The notes below the pieces were generated by a model. It was not told the DNA's origin. It made no database searches and saw only the letters and a program-made list of their open reading frames with translations. This document shows, piece by piece, positions 1 through 12,600 of a DNA stretch of 25,544 nucleotides. The DNA lies in the NCBI GenBank assembly GCA_028565635.1, contig JAOXYB010056278.1, positions 1 to 25,544 of the forward strand, read 5' to 3'. The stretch is from Phoronis ovalis. Taxonomy: Eukaryota; Phoronida; Phoronidae. Every line of letters starts with the position of its first letter. The stretch's first letter is position 1. A program made the position numbers and the translations under genes.

Positions 1-527
1 CCCTGATCAATAACAAGAAACATCATTATACTAGAAAGCTAAGCCTACATGATCCTTTTTAGAAACGCAAAAAAAAAACTAGTATCGAATTATGCCTAAT
101 ATGTCAAAAACCGAAACGATGATATAGATTGAATGTAATGCTTAAAATTAACAACAATTAAACCACACACATTCAAAATTATGTCTGTAATATGTATAGT
201 CATGTATTTATCTATACTAGTACCATGCAAATATGTTCATAAATAAATCATCAGTGATCTGGAGATCTTATTTGCTACAACCCCTTGTTGCTAATAGCAA
301 TCTACAGTGGCATCTTCCACAGCCTGAACCTGGTTACAAGGCTTTAAGCCCATATTAGTGACAAGTACTTACTACAGACCAAACTTTGCCTACTGTTTAA
401 AAGTGGCCATATCTAGCACCACATATATTACCACTAGAGTTTAAATTTGACTAGGCAATCAGGTAATATGTTATTCTTGTTAGGAAATTTATTTTCAGTA
501 AGTTATTAGCAAAAAAATATAGCTTAC
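1..527. other. Left-edge intron sequence, nothing recognised
   Basis: AT-rich sequence after the probable exon 35 donor. No helical or RIH-associated segment could be read on the minus strand. Confidence 0.5.
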
Positions 528-635
528 TCCTGTTCGATTTATGTCCAAGTTGAACAGATACCAAATTGGAACCAACATAGGTGAGCTTGAAGTTCTTTGC
601 AAAAGTATTGAGTTTGTTATTAATCTCTTCTTCAT
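528..635 (-). CDS. ITPR-like: Probable exon 35, phase uncertain
   Basis: A 108-nt stretch lies between acceptor attactcag and donor gtaagc. In the frame needing one base from the previous exon it reads DEEEINNKLNTFAKNFKLTY onward, hydrophilic and helical like IP3R1 RDYRNIIERLQDIVSAL. Exon 34 ends in phase 0, however, so either a small exon of 3n+1 nt lies between, or the phase-0 reading (starting MKKRLITNS) is used. Confidence 0.5.
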
Positions 636-3600
636 CTGAGTAATATTGCTGGTATTGCTATAAATTAAAGGAAAATAGAATGCACACAATATATCAACCA
701 TATGCATGAACCAAGGAGCAACCATTTGCCATGTAGTTATAATATACATGCATGTTCAAAATGAAGTAAAACAACAAATTATATTAAAAATTAAACTGAT
801 GCAAAGCGTTTTGAGTGATGTTTCTTTAATTAGCATTTCTAATGATGACTTCATCAAAAAATTGGACAAAGCCCCAAAATTAATATTATAAAATATTATA
901 TTTTGTCATAAATCTCTGTTTTGTTTTACAAAATTACAAATAATTGGGAGTTTTCTATAACAAATGCCGAGGGGTCTTGTTGTTTTATTGACGTGTTATT
1001 TTTTAAGTCATGTACTAGATAATTACTGCCAAAAAATTGAATTTGGTAGATGTGTATATCTAATTCCTAAATAATTTTTAGGATTTCATAAGATTTATAT
1101 AATAAATACAATCTGCAGTAGAGTCTAGTCAATTTCGTAAATCTTGAGGATTTAAATTTTGTTAAGAAGTGTCACTACTGATTTGTTCTCTTAACTGAGA
1201 GACTTACCTGCTGTGCTTCGTTCATAGAAGCGTTCTGGTGTAGCACTGCTGAGGAAGCATATTTATCCACAAAGCCTTCTATTATTTTCGGTGACATTGT
1301 GGAAGCAGGTAAAATCGCTGTCATCGATGTTACCATGACCTTCATCTGACGAGAGAGACAGATAAGGGGACCAACTGTGTCACACAGAACCAAAAGATTT
1401 TCTGTTAACTTATTTATAATTTGTATTTCTTTAGGATTCTTTTCAACGTCTAGGGAAAAGTTTCTGTTAAAGAATGCCTATTAAAACATAAAATAATGTC
1501 GGTTTCCATAGTAACAAACTGAAATACACTTATCAAAACATGAAAAGGACAGTCATTTATTAAAATACTGTTATAATATTAACTATTACAAGCATGGCCA
1601 GTTAAACTGGATAGATTGGAATTCTTCACTGCAGCAAGGATTGTGTGGGCTTCTGCCATGACGCGTGCCCACAGGATAAATAATTACTATTGCATAGTAA
1701 CAGCTGACTTCAGATATCCATATAGTTTCAAAAACAGGCTGTCAAAACACTTCTCAAACAACTTAAACTTTAAAAAATCTTGAAGTTCTATGAATAACAT
1801 TTAATTATTATTTTATTACGTCCATCTTTATTTTCTCCTTACTTGTAAAAATGGGAAAACAGCTTCAAACAAATAATGCAAAGTCCCATATGCATATCCC
1901 ATTAGGTCATCACGAGGCATTGCATCCTTAGCTGGGGGTTGTTTAAGCAGCTGAGATGTCACAGTTTTGTTGCCTACGACGAAGATGGTTAATTTTTCTG
2001 TTTCGCTGGAAAGGGACTCTAAGAAGGTCCAGATATTTCTGCAAATAAGACACCTTTATCTTATAGACTAATGATTAAACATGACATTTCCCATGGATAA
2101 CCACCATTCATGTAAAATTTATACAATATTACTGTAACTGATAGCTTTTTAATTCAGGGCTTTTGAAACCATGCAGATAGGAATCCACTAACAAGACATT
2201 TGCAATGTCAGATGCCCATCTCATCTCTAAAATATTCTAGGTTGTATGTGTTTTGCAGCCCTGGTGGGTAGTCACTTTTTGAAATAGTTGCTTTAAGTCT
2301 TACATACATGTACAGCGAAGTGTCGCATACAATAAATGTTAAAGATTTGGACCATCATTTGACACAATTTTCAATGTCATTCTAAAATGTTACCTAGCCT
2401 AATACACCTAATCACTTTTTGTTCTTCATGAATCCACCTTTGAATAGTTTAGATTTGGATTGTTATTTGACCCACTTCTCAAGGTGATTTTAAAACGTCC
2501 CCTGGCCTATTGCACCCAACAACCTATGGCCTTCTTGAATCCACCTTCAAATTGTCTACGCAATGTTTCGTCTGGTACAAACATGGTCATCAGTCAGCCA
2601 TATTAGAAGTAATCAAGGTCAAAATTATGACCGACCTGCAATTCAACCTGTACCAAATATGAAGCTGATCGGGTAAAAACTGAAGCTGTTATCACTAGAA
2701 AAACAAAGAGTTATGGACCACGACGACGACGCATAGTCTACAACTATATGCCCATGCACTAGGTGCGGTTGGCATAAAAAGTAATCATACGTAAGTAGCA
2801 CCAAAGATGTGAAATCTTGTTCCATTACAAGCCTGTATGGAAGACAGATTTGAGTTCACTCAGACATTTACACTCACTGACATCTCATTCAGTAACAAGA
2901 GTCGCAACAGTTTACTGTTAGTAGCTTTCTACAATACAGCAAATTACGTACTATTTTCTTTCAGCCTGACTACCTGTTATGTTGCAATTTCGACACCGGG
3001 CTCTCGGTCAATCCACCAGCTGTATTCATGTAAACCCACAAGAAGTAGCGTACATATGGCATCTTTAAGTTGTTACTCACACATTTGTGATTCATAACAG
3101 ACAGAAGTTCTTCCAGGGAGAACATACTCTGACCAATAGATTCAACCAGTCGATTCTCACCCTACATATATCATATTAAAACATTAATGAGATATTGCAG
3201 ACAGAGATATTGAAGCATCAAGATGAATTTTAGCAGTTGTTACTAGTTGTCTGATTAATTAATATTCAGAATTAAATCGTAATAAATGTTTATTTGATGT
3301 CATATTGACTCAGTAAATTCTAAGACTAATTTAGTCGAAACAAGAGCTTTCAGTTGTCTCAGAGAAATATGAAGAGATCAGGGTTACAACAAACTTTCAC
3401 CCAATTTTGAGTCTTTGAGGTTACGTAATAATCAGATGAGCTATAGTTAAAAGGACTGAATAAGATGAAGGTTTTGTGAAAAGATTCAATTTAGACTAAA
3501 GTTTTGTGTGAAACAAGAGACTGTATGATATTGATCATATTTTTTGTTCCGGAAGTGAACATTTCGCATAAGCACAAAACATGTTAAGTTCTGCCAGAGC

Positions 3601-6600
3601 AGTTTATGTGTATAAATAAATAGTAATATCCTAATAACTGAGATTAAAATTAATTAAATGCAATAACCTCAGCACAAGTTGCCAGCAGATCAACTAAACT
3701 TAGCAGATAACTCAATTGATTTTCTCCCTCTCGTCGAAGCAGAATACTTTCTCTAAATTTCTGATGTCGTTCTACAACCTGTAAAAATTCAAGCATAAAT
3801 TACATAGGGCATAGATATGATACATTGTAGTTCTCCAAAGAAAAATCTACTCAGTAATCTTCATAAACAAATCTCCATAGTTTCAATAATTCATTTTTCC
3901 ACGGTCGACACATCAGATTTGGATTACTTTTATTGAAAATTGAAGACCAGGAAGATAATGATAAATCTCTGACACAGAGGTCATGGAATAAACTACTGCA
4001 TACATACATAAGTGCTATATTTATACAATTGTCGCTGGTATGTTTTCAATAATGAACTTTGACAGACACAGTACCAGAATACTATAATACAATAAGACGC
4101 ATTTGCATTCTGGCAACTTTCAGTAACTTGATAAGTATTAATTTTAATGTTCACACTCTACTTCTATACAAATAAAAAAAAGTTTCCAAACTTGGAATGC
4201 TCGACTGGTTACACGCATGAGCGGATTCTCAAGGTGTTGCGTACACATTTTTTGTATAGTCTATTATGTCACTGGGCTATTGACTTATCCTGTCATGCTC
4301 ATTCTGTTCAGCCTAAACCTTTTATGCAATTTCATAGTTTGAAAGTATAATTAACCCCGAATTACCATTATCCTTTAACTCATCTCTGTGCTACAGCTGT
4401 AGCGTGTTGGATTGTCTCTAGCAATGACCAAAAAAGTCCTATGTTCAATTCCTGGGTGAGTGTGTGGTAGTGAATAGTGGTTAGAGTTATGAGAATAGTA
4501 TAAGGGTCAGCGGAGGTAATTTAGTTACTGTACCATATAACCGCTTCATTCTTTTTTTTAATAACTTTTTTTACGTCTTTCTTCATTGAACCCCCACAAC
4601 AAAAAACAGAACCCAAAATATATGGTTTACTCCCTGTTCAAAGATTTAAATATTAGGAGACCCTAGCCTGTAGCTAAAATCACAGGTGAGTAGGAGCTAT
4701 TCTGTAATCACTCAAGGGACGGGATAAAGAAATGTGTGGGACATTTACATAGTCATCAAAACTGACACGGGAGGGATAAATAAATATACAAGACAATGGT
4801 TACAAGGCAGGCTGGTTCTACTTAAAAGTAACTTTGGTCAATTCTGATGCATGCTACTGTACATGATTTGTTATTTTAAAATGATGGCATTTAATTGATA
4901 ATAAATAATGACTGTAATTGATAATCTATATTAACTGAAGTCTTATTGTGTTGTATATTTGAAGTTTGCTTTCAATACATTCCGTGCATGATTATCATGT
5001 ACACTGCTTGTATTATTACACATGTCATCAATCACAGACAAATCGGACTATGAAATTAGACAAATTTTCTTATTACAGGGAAAAAACTTAATCAATAAAA
5101 AGAATAACTGTATAAATAGTTGACATGATTATTATAATGAAATAGTGATTATTATTGAATTTGAGTAATATTTGTTTATTTAAATTTAGGCATAACAAAT
5201 TACCTGAGCCACTTTGTCATAATTCTGCATGAAATACTTCATGACGTATGCTTGATTTCTCTTCAGAGGAAGGTCAAGTTCTTCGACCTTGACAATGGCA
5301 CATAACAGGTCCAGGAACTCGGGTACGGATTCCTGATGCTGTGCTGCCAGATTGACAATTCTTTTAACCTGACGAGGAAGAATCTTCATACATGTTTGTT
5401 GATTCCCAACAAATACCTAGTATCAAGGAAATAAAAAAAATCATTTATTTAGCGTTTGTTAGCAACAGCATGTACTCGAGCTGAAGATGCCTTACATGGG
5501 TACATGTCATGGATAGAAGAATAACACTCTGATGACAGATTAAATACCCAACAGTCATCCAAATATTCAATTAAATGCATAAATGTTGTTTAACTTACAG
5601 ATCTTTACTTTGCAATGCTTTTTGAACAGATAAATCAAACAGGCTATAAAAAAAATCAGTTATGACTACTCACTTCTGTGAGTGCCTCTGCCATTGCAGC
5701 CTCCACACCTTTGACTTGCAGCAAGGTGTCCATCTGATCAAATACTCTCATCTGAACATCATGATTACCATGAGCAAGACCCTTCAGGAGTTTTAGAATT
5801 TGAATGAAGGCTGCTTTCAAATCACTGTTTTGTTTCTAGAAAACAATTATATTTTAACTTTATATGTTTGATGATACAACCTATAGCAAGAGAGACAGTG
5901 AGAGCAGAGTAACAATTTTAAAAGGTGTTAACACATTTAGATTTAATTTGTCAAGGATAAAGATAAACAACTGAAACTAATTTTCACTGAATGACCTGAT
6001 GAAACAAAAACATAATGTCTTTTCCAAGACATTTGCAGTTTTTTTATATATTATTTACGTTCACCTATCACATGGACACCTAATGATCTTATATAACTTG
6101 AAACATGAAAACTCACCAGTAATTTGACATCTATTTGTTGTGACAGAATATCAAATATGACAGCCAACAGCCCTACAAAGCAATTGGAGCATTGACATTA
6201 TTTTATAACAGACAGAAACAGTTAGATCAGATAAAGATTGTTATTTTTGCAATTGAAAGTGTTTTCAAGGAGGGACTATCCTAAATATCAGAATATATCC
6301 CTGGTCTCTGCTTTTTCTTATTTCCTGTTACTGGGTCTGCCGTGCTGTCAGTTGGAATAAAACATTTGCCACTGTAATATTTACAGTTACTTAGTAATAT
6401 TATTAGGATCATTGTCACGGTAATTTGTAAATGGAATTTTCTTTACTAATTAATAACTTCTGTTGATGTTGGCTTTAATTCAACAATTCTTGCTGTAGAT
6501 GGTTAGCAACTATGTGCATTTTAAATCAGCAAATGTCTTTATTCGCTAACAGCTATCTCTACAACATCATGTAGACAAAGGCACTTATAAATAAAATTAT

Positions 6601-9600
6601 ATCCACAAAGAAGATCAACAAAATGTTGCCAAATAGCAGACACCAAAGTCAGCTAAACATTTTTATCTTGTAAGTGACCAATCATACCTGAGCTTAAACT
6701 CCTGTAGGGCACACAGGGTACAGAATGATGGGTCCATATGCTGGACAAAAATTGGCATAAAAAGAGGTTCCTTTTGTGATGAATGTAATTCCGCGTTAAG
6801 GGTATATAGAAAATATTGGCAAATATGGTGTTGTTTCTGGAATGTAGCTCTGCCAAAGATATGTTTCAAAAGCAGTATCAGATACAGATGCGTAAAAAAG
6901 GGTAAAATATGTCTTTCTTATACTGATTGAGGTTTGCCAAAGTGCCACTCTTTAAACCTGTAAATCAGCCAAAGGAGTGCTTTTTTAGCAGGCTATGTAA
7001 GCTTTTAGGGACTATTTTCTAACACTATGCGCACCCAGCCTGGACCTATAACATACATGTACATGTATTTCAATAGTCGGCAGTATATTTAATGTAAAGT
7101 TACACATTTAATCTTTATTTATACCTTGATTAACCATGATTGTTTGATTCATAGCATGCCGTTCCTCTGGTTCATTTGGGAGATGACAAAATTCAGTGAG
7201 CTCCCCAAATATGCCAGTCATCATGGCGGACTGCTCGGTGCTTAATTTTGATTGAGACAACCTTCGTAGCACAGGTACATGCTTCGAGACACTTCTAAAG
7301 GTTTTTATTGACTCGTCTGTTATCACAACCTGCCAGAATAAATGTGGTGACACAAATTACACTAATAAAATTATACTGAATAAAATAAATAAAAGAGAAA
7401 GGCTAAAGCCAACAAGATCAACATTAGGTACATGTATGTGCTCATTATAACTTCAAAAAGTAATTTTCCACTAATAAATGATTAGAAATCCAAACAATAA
7501 ACTTGTTCACATCATATTTAATAAATTTACATTTCAGAATTGAAATATGTCTAAGATTATGTACTTGCTAATCTGTACGCTTTTGTTTTTTAAGTCGCTG
7601 ACCTGGGCCTATACTACATTGTCAAATAGTTAATATAGGTTATGTTGTCCTAGATTACATTGTCAAACAGTGAATGGAGTGTGCACTGTAAAACTTGCTA
7701 GTGAGTGTATCAAAGCTTACAATGGATAGTTCCACATTGTCAAACATTGCTGGAGACTGAGCGTACCTTATCTGGTGAGGTACTGCATTGCCAAACAATT
7801 GGCAAGTGAGTGTAGCTTTCATGAGCCTGTATCTCAGTGTCAAACATTGCTGGAGAGTGCAGTTTTCATGGGCCTATACTGCATTGTCAATCATTTCCGG
7901 TGACTGTGTAGTTCCTTGGCACGGACTACATTGCTAAACATTTTTGGCAAATTAATATCATATCTTACCTGGGCCTGTACTGCTTTGTCAAACAGCTGCT
8001 GGTGAGTAGAGTAAAGGTTGTGTAATAACCACACGGAAAATGAAACCATCTTGTCATATTCATACTGTGACAAATCCTGAAAGATCGAAATATAATATTT
8101 TATTAAATAATTATTCTATCCTACTACGTAACCTTAGTTTATAACTCCATTATCCAACCAACATCCAAGTCAAGTCCCATGGAGTTAAAAAACTAAAATA
8201 ATCACCCAGTATAGGCAACTGACAACATTTAAGTAACTTTCATCAACAGCATAATTAAATAGATGTTTCTATTTATTATTATATTTTGGTGGTAGTGGGG
8301 GTAGTGGTGAATTCTGGAGATGGGTCACTACAGGTAGAAAGTTCTATTGACAGCTCTTCTGTATAGAGTAACAGAAATGAACAGTAGCCAAACATTTTTA
8401 ACATGAGATTAGATACTTATTAAAAAAAAAAATGTTTAATTTTACAAGCAGACAAGTGATAGAAGTAAATTCGTTCAATTAGAATGCAGTTTCATGTTAA
8501 AAATTCAGTGAAAAAGATATTCACTGAAACTACACACCAGTGTATCATACAGACTTTGAAAGACAGCACTTGCTTTGGTGTTGGAATACTTACCATTAGA
8601 ATAGAAGTAATCTCAGTAATATTCACATAAGCAGTCTTATTAAACATCTTCCGCAAGGTTTTCAGAGATCGTTTGCTGGCACTGTAAACAATAGTCTTTA
8701 TAAGAAATTAACAGATATCAGGGTTGTCTCCAGTGGGCATACGCACCACCCTCTCCCGGCCCTGCAATGGCTTTGAGAAGACTACATATCTACTCTAGAG
8801 CTACCATGACTTAAAAAGATGTCCTCACTAGCCACCGACAACACTACAGGTATCAACTTAGAGCAGGTTGTGCATTTGTTCACAAGAAAAACATCCTAGG
8901 AGGCTAGAACCTGTGACTCTCCTGTGAGACCAAAAAGTGCAGTATCTAGAAACACAAAATCTTTCAATTTATCTTAGTAGTGCACCATGATGTTAATTTT
9001 ATAGGTCATCAAACCACTTTTCTGTGTTCCCTGTTTATTCTATTTGATGTACAAGTTGAGTATTTATTTCGTAAGGTTAACCCTTTCACCGCTAGAGGTA
9101 AATCCATCCCCTGTGCTAGGCCTTTGTTTTCGAGAGTGAATTGTCTGCGTGGGACCTTGCACCCCGCCATTTTACCGTTTGCCGCTTTGAAACACGTGGA
9201 AATATGCTCTAGTTTATAGAAAAAACGATAGATGGCACTTGCAGTACGGGCACTAATGTTAGGATTTATTGAGAACCCGGTGATACCTGGTACGCGCATT
9301 TTAGCGACATTTTATTATACCCGGTACTACCGGGTAGACGCAATAAAAGGGTCAAATAAAATGTTTAGAAAACAAAGCACATCGTGGATTTACTTGGAGC
9401 ATTTTATAAAAAATGCACACAGGAAAAGCTCAGGAAAACTCGGACAACATGCAGTATATACTAGCTTCCAAAGACCTAAGGCGGCCACTGGATGGGCAAC
9501 CGCCCTGCATCTTGCTACGCTTGATGATGGGCCGTCATAATAGAATAAGCACCCCCTACAAAAAACAAAGCCAGGGTAAAAATAACAGGAAGGTACAAAA

Positions 9601-12600
9601 TGTACAACTATATTTACCTTGGCTCATCGTCAGGGTTGTACTTGGTGAACAGTAAAGGTGTGATTTCACTTTCAAATTTATGATGTCTTCCCATAATGCT
9701 CCTCTCTGTGGATTTGAACAATGATACAAAACCCTAAAACGAACAAACCAAATGGGCAAACCTGATTGGCAATCATAAACGGAGATAGTAACAACAAAAT
9801 AACAGGAGATTATGAGATTATAAAATTATGGTAATACAGCAAGTGGTCAACTTAGGAAATCACAAAATACAAGAAAAGTCAAGTACCTAATTTCTATAAT
9901 GTAGAATTGCAATGGAAAACAACAGAATATTCTTGACAATATATGAAACACGACTACATTTGTGTCTGCAATTTGGCATCAAACAAACTATTCAAAAAGA
10001 TTCTAGTTCAGAGCATTATTTTAATAAGATAAAATAACTTAATAGTTATTGCTCCAAACTATATATTAATAACTAATATTACAGAATCCTCACCTCCAGG
10101 CGAACATTGAACTGAAAAGTCAGAATAAGTTCAACAACCTTGAGAGCCCTGAAAATTATAACAAATAATTATAAAATCAGACAGTAAATCATATTGTTTG
10201 TAGAATCTGTTTAGTCACAGAGGCTTCAAAAAAACACTTTGCAAAGGATCAACATTTAGAATACCAGAATGCTAACATACATGTAACTTCATTTAAGGTG
10301 AAATTTTTTTGCATATTCCCAGGTAAAAATGACCTTTTATGAATTCTGACATAAAAAAAGTGTTTCCTATGAATCCATTTTGAGAATTGTATAATATTCT
10401 ATTAATAACAATAATACAGTCATATCACTTAAAATCAAGTAATTAAAAGTAGTTATCCTACTGATATTTAGCATCCACTATGGCTTTGTTTTCTGGAGAC
10501 TGTTTATAACGTTCCTTTTCATGGAAACTTCTTAACAACCGTTTAAATTCCTCTGAGTGTGTTTGAATGACTGGTTTATCATTACGTCCATCAAGTAGGC
10601 TAAGTAATGGAGTCAACAAAGTCTTGACATCATCAGCTTCTCCATAATATCCATACATTACCAAATAATATACTAAACACAAAACCTATGAAGAACAAGG
10701 AGTAATCTTCAGTCACAGAATTTGGTTAAATCAACAAGTTATGCAACCAGCCGTCAAACAAACTAATAACTACTAGCCAATTAGCAAAGCATAAAGAAAA
10801 ATGTCGACATCAAGAAATATATTAAGCAATATTTGCCACCCTGATTATTTCGTCAAATGGCAAATTACCTAGTAAATAGGATTAAACATATCCCCAGACC
10901 TGAACTTGTCGGGTTACCAAAGAGAGGTGCCTCTCAGCCTTTTACCCTCCATCCTGATGTGGAGTGATCACATTGCTTTAAGTAATATTAAGCAGCAAAG
11001 CATATTTGAATCCTATATGTTAATACTTCTGTAAAAGACACCTTGCTAGCTGCACAGAGCATAAATACCCTTTTTAAACTGATTTTATCAAATTGACATA
11101 TTAATATATAATTATCCTTTAGCATTATGAAATGATTTCAATTCTTTCGAGGGAATAAAATAACTAAACACGACATAATAATACATATTTGTACTTCTGG
11201 GAATTATACAGTCAAGTAATATTTTATCAAAGACTTTTACCTGGATAAGTGATAAGGTATAAAAGGATTGTGCCTTTTGGATTTTTTTTCAAATGAAGCA
11301 TTCTATGTACAACAATAACTATCACACAGTTTGGGATAGCACAATTAACTCATGAGAACATAGACATCAATGGATGTAATATCAAGTATCGTGGCTATAC
11401 CTGTAGAACGCTACACATCAAAAGCTGTTTGGACAAAATTTTAAAATAAAATGATAAAACATTTAGCTTACATAAGCCTGAAGAATAAAAATTAATAAAA
11501 TAAACCTGTTCTACGAGTTTATTATGTCCAATTAATGAAGCTGTCATATCTTTATTTTTATCCAGGAACTGAGTGATCCACTTCCGTAACACAGATATTC
11601 TATCCTGCATCAAGTTTGAGATCTATCAGCATGTAATAGAAAAGAAAACAACTTAAATAAGAATGGTAGCCAACAGCTCAGAATACAGACTGAATTTGAT
11701 ACAAAGTTATAATTTATTTTGTAAATGATGTTGCATTGGTACTGATCTTATTTTACCAATTTCATCAACAGACCAGTTGCATATTTTTGATAATTATTTT
11801 ATGAAGAGTTTCAACTTCTACATAATCGGCATATCTGACTTAGGGATCAACTCAAAAGTTATTGCAATGACTGTAAACGTATAGTGTTTTGTATAGGGGG
11901 CATTACGTTTATGGTTTAGTGCGAAATGAAAAAATCATGCCTAGTATATATACGATATTTAAAATCATTCCTTTAACAGAACCCATTTTGAAATAGTAAC
12001 AGGCACCCCGTCGCACCACCCTCTTTCGAACAGAAACTTTTTTTTTTTTGTTTACGGCACCTATTCTTCGGGGCGTATTGGTACAATAGGAATGGAAATG
12101 AGGAAATGAGCCTTTTTTTTTGCTTGTCAATTTTTTTCTGGCAGGACAGAGACGTTTCAGTGACCTTTTTCGATTACTGAACTGATATTTTTCCCTCGCA
12201 CCCGCCTTTTGACAAAGTGTCTGACGGCCCTGATTTCGCTCTTGAAATTGGTTGTCAGTTTTTACACGTGCGTGACGTCGAAATCTCACTAACCCTCCTA
12301 TGTTTGACCAGGGGAGTGGGGGGTAATTCCTATACGAAACACTATACGTTTGCGGTCATTGCGATAACTTTTGAGATGATCCCTTACTTAATGGCAAAGG
12401 GGAAGGCTAAGAAGTAGCTAATGACAGTGTCTTGGCAATGCAAAAACTGTGTTACTTTATATTAATTTGTTTATCTGAACATTTTATTTGTTTGCAGATC
12501 ACGTACCTGAGATTCTTGTTTATCTGATGAGTCAGACGAACTTTTGTTGTCAAACAAAAAGGTCAGCTTAGTGTGTTCAACAATGGAATAGCTACCTCCA

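Noticed and set aside
706-891. Plus-strand open frame of 61 codons
   Set aside because: Short, no family resemblance, no supporting signals, and opposite to the gene within a probable intron.
4380-4460. tRNA-like stretch with B-box-like gttcaattcc
   Set aside because: No convincing A box or cloverleaf; at best a badly decayed SINE head.
8725-8960. Possible second SINE on the minus strand (caggttctagcctcc resembles a B box)
   Set aside because: A box and tail could not be identified; too weak to call.
9009-9540. Overlapping open frames on both strands
   Set aside because: Coincide with the GC-richer piggyBac-like island and its flank; openness follows composition, with no recognisable protein.
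11909-12289. Minus-strand open frame of 126 codons, basic
   Set aside because: Lies wholly inside the MITE-like element and reads through its A/T runs; no transposase motif is visible.
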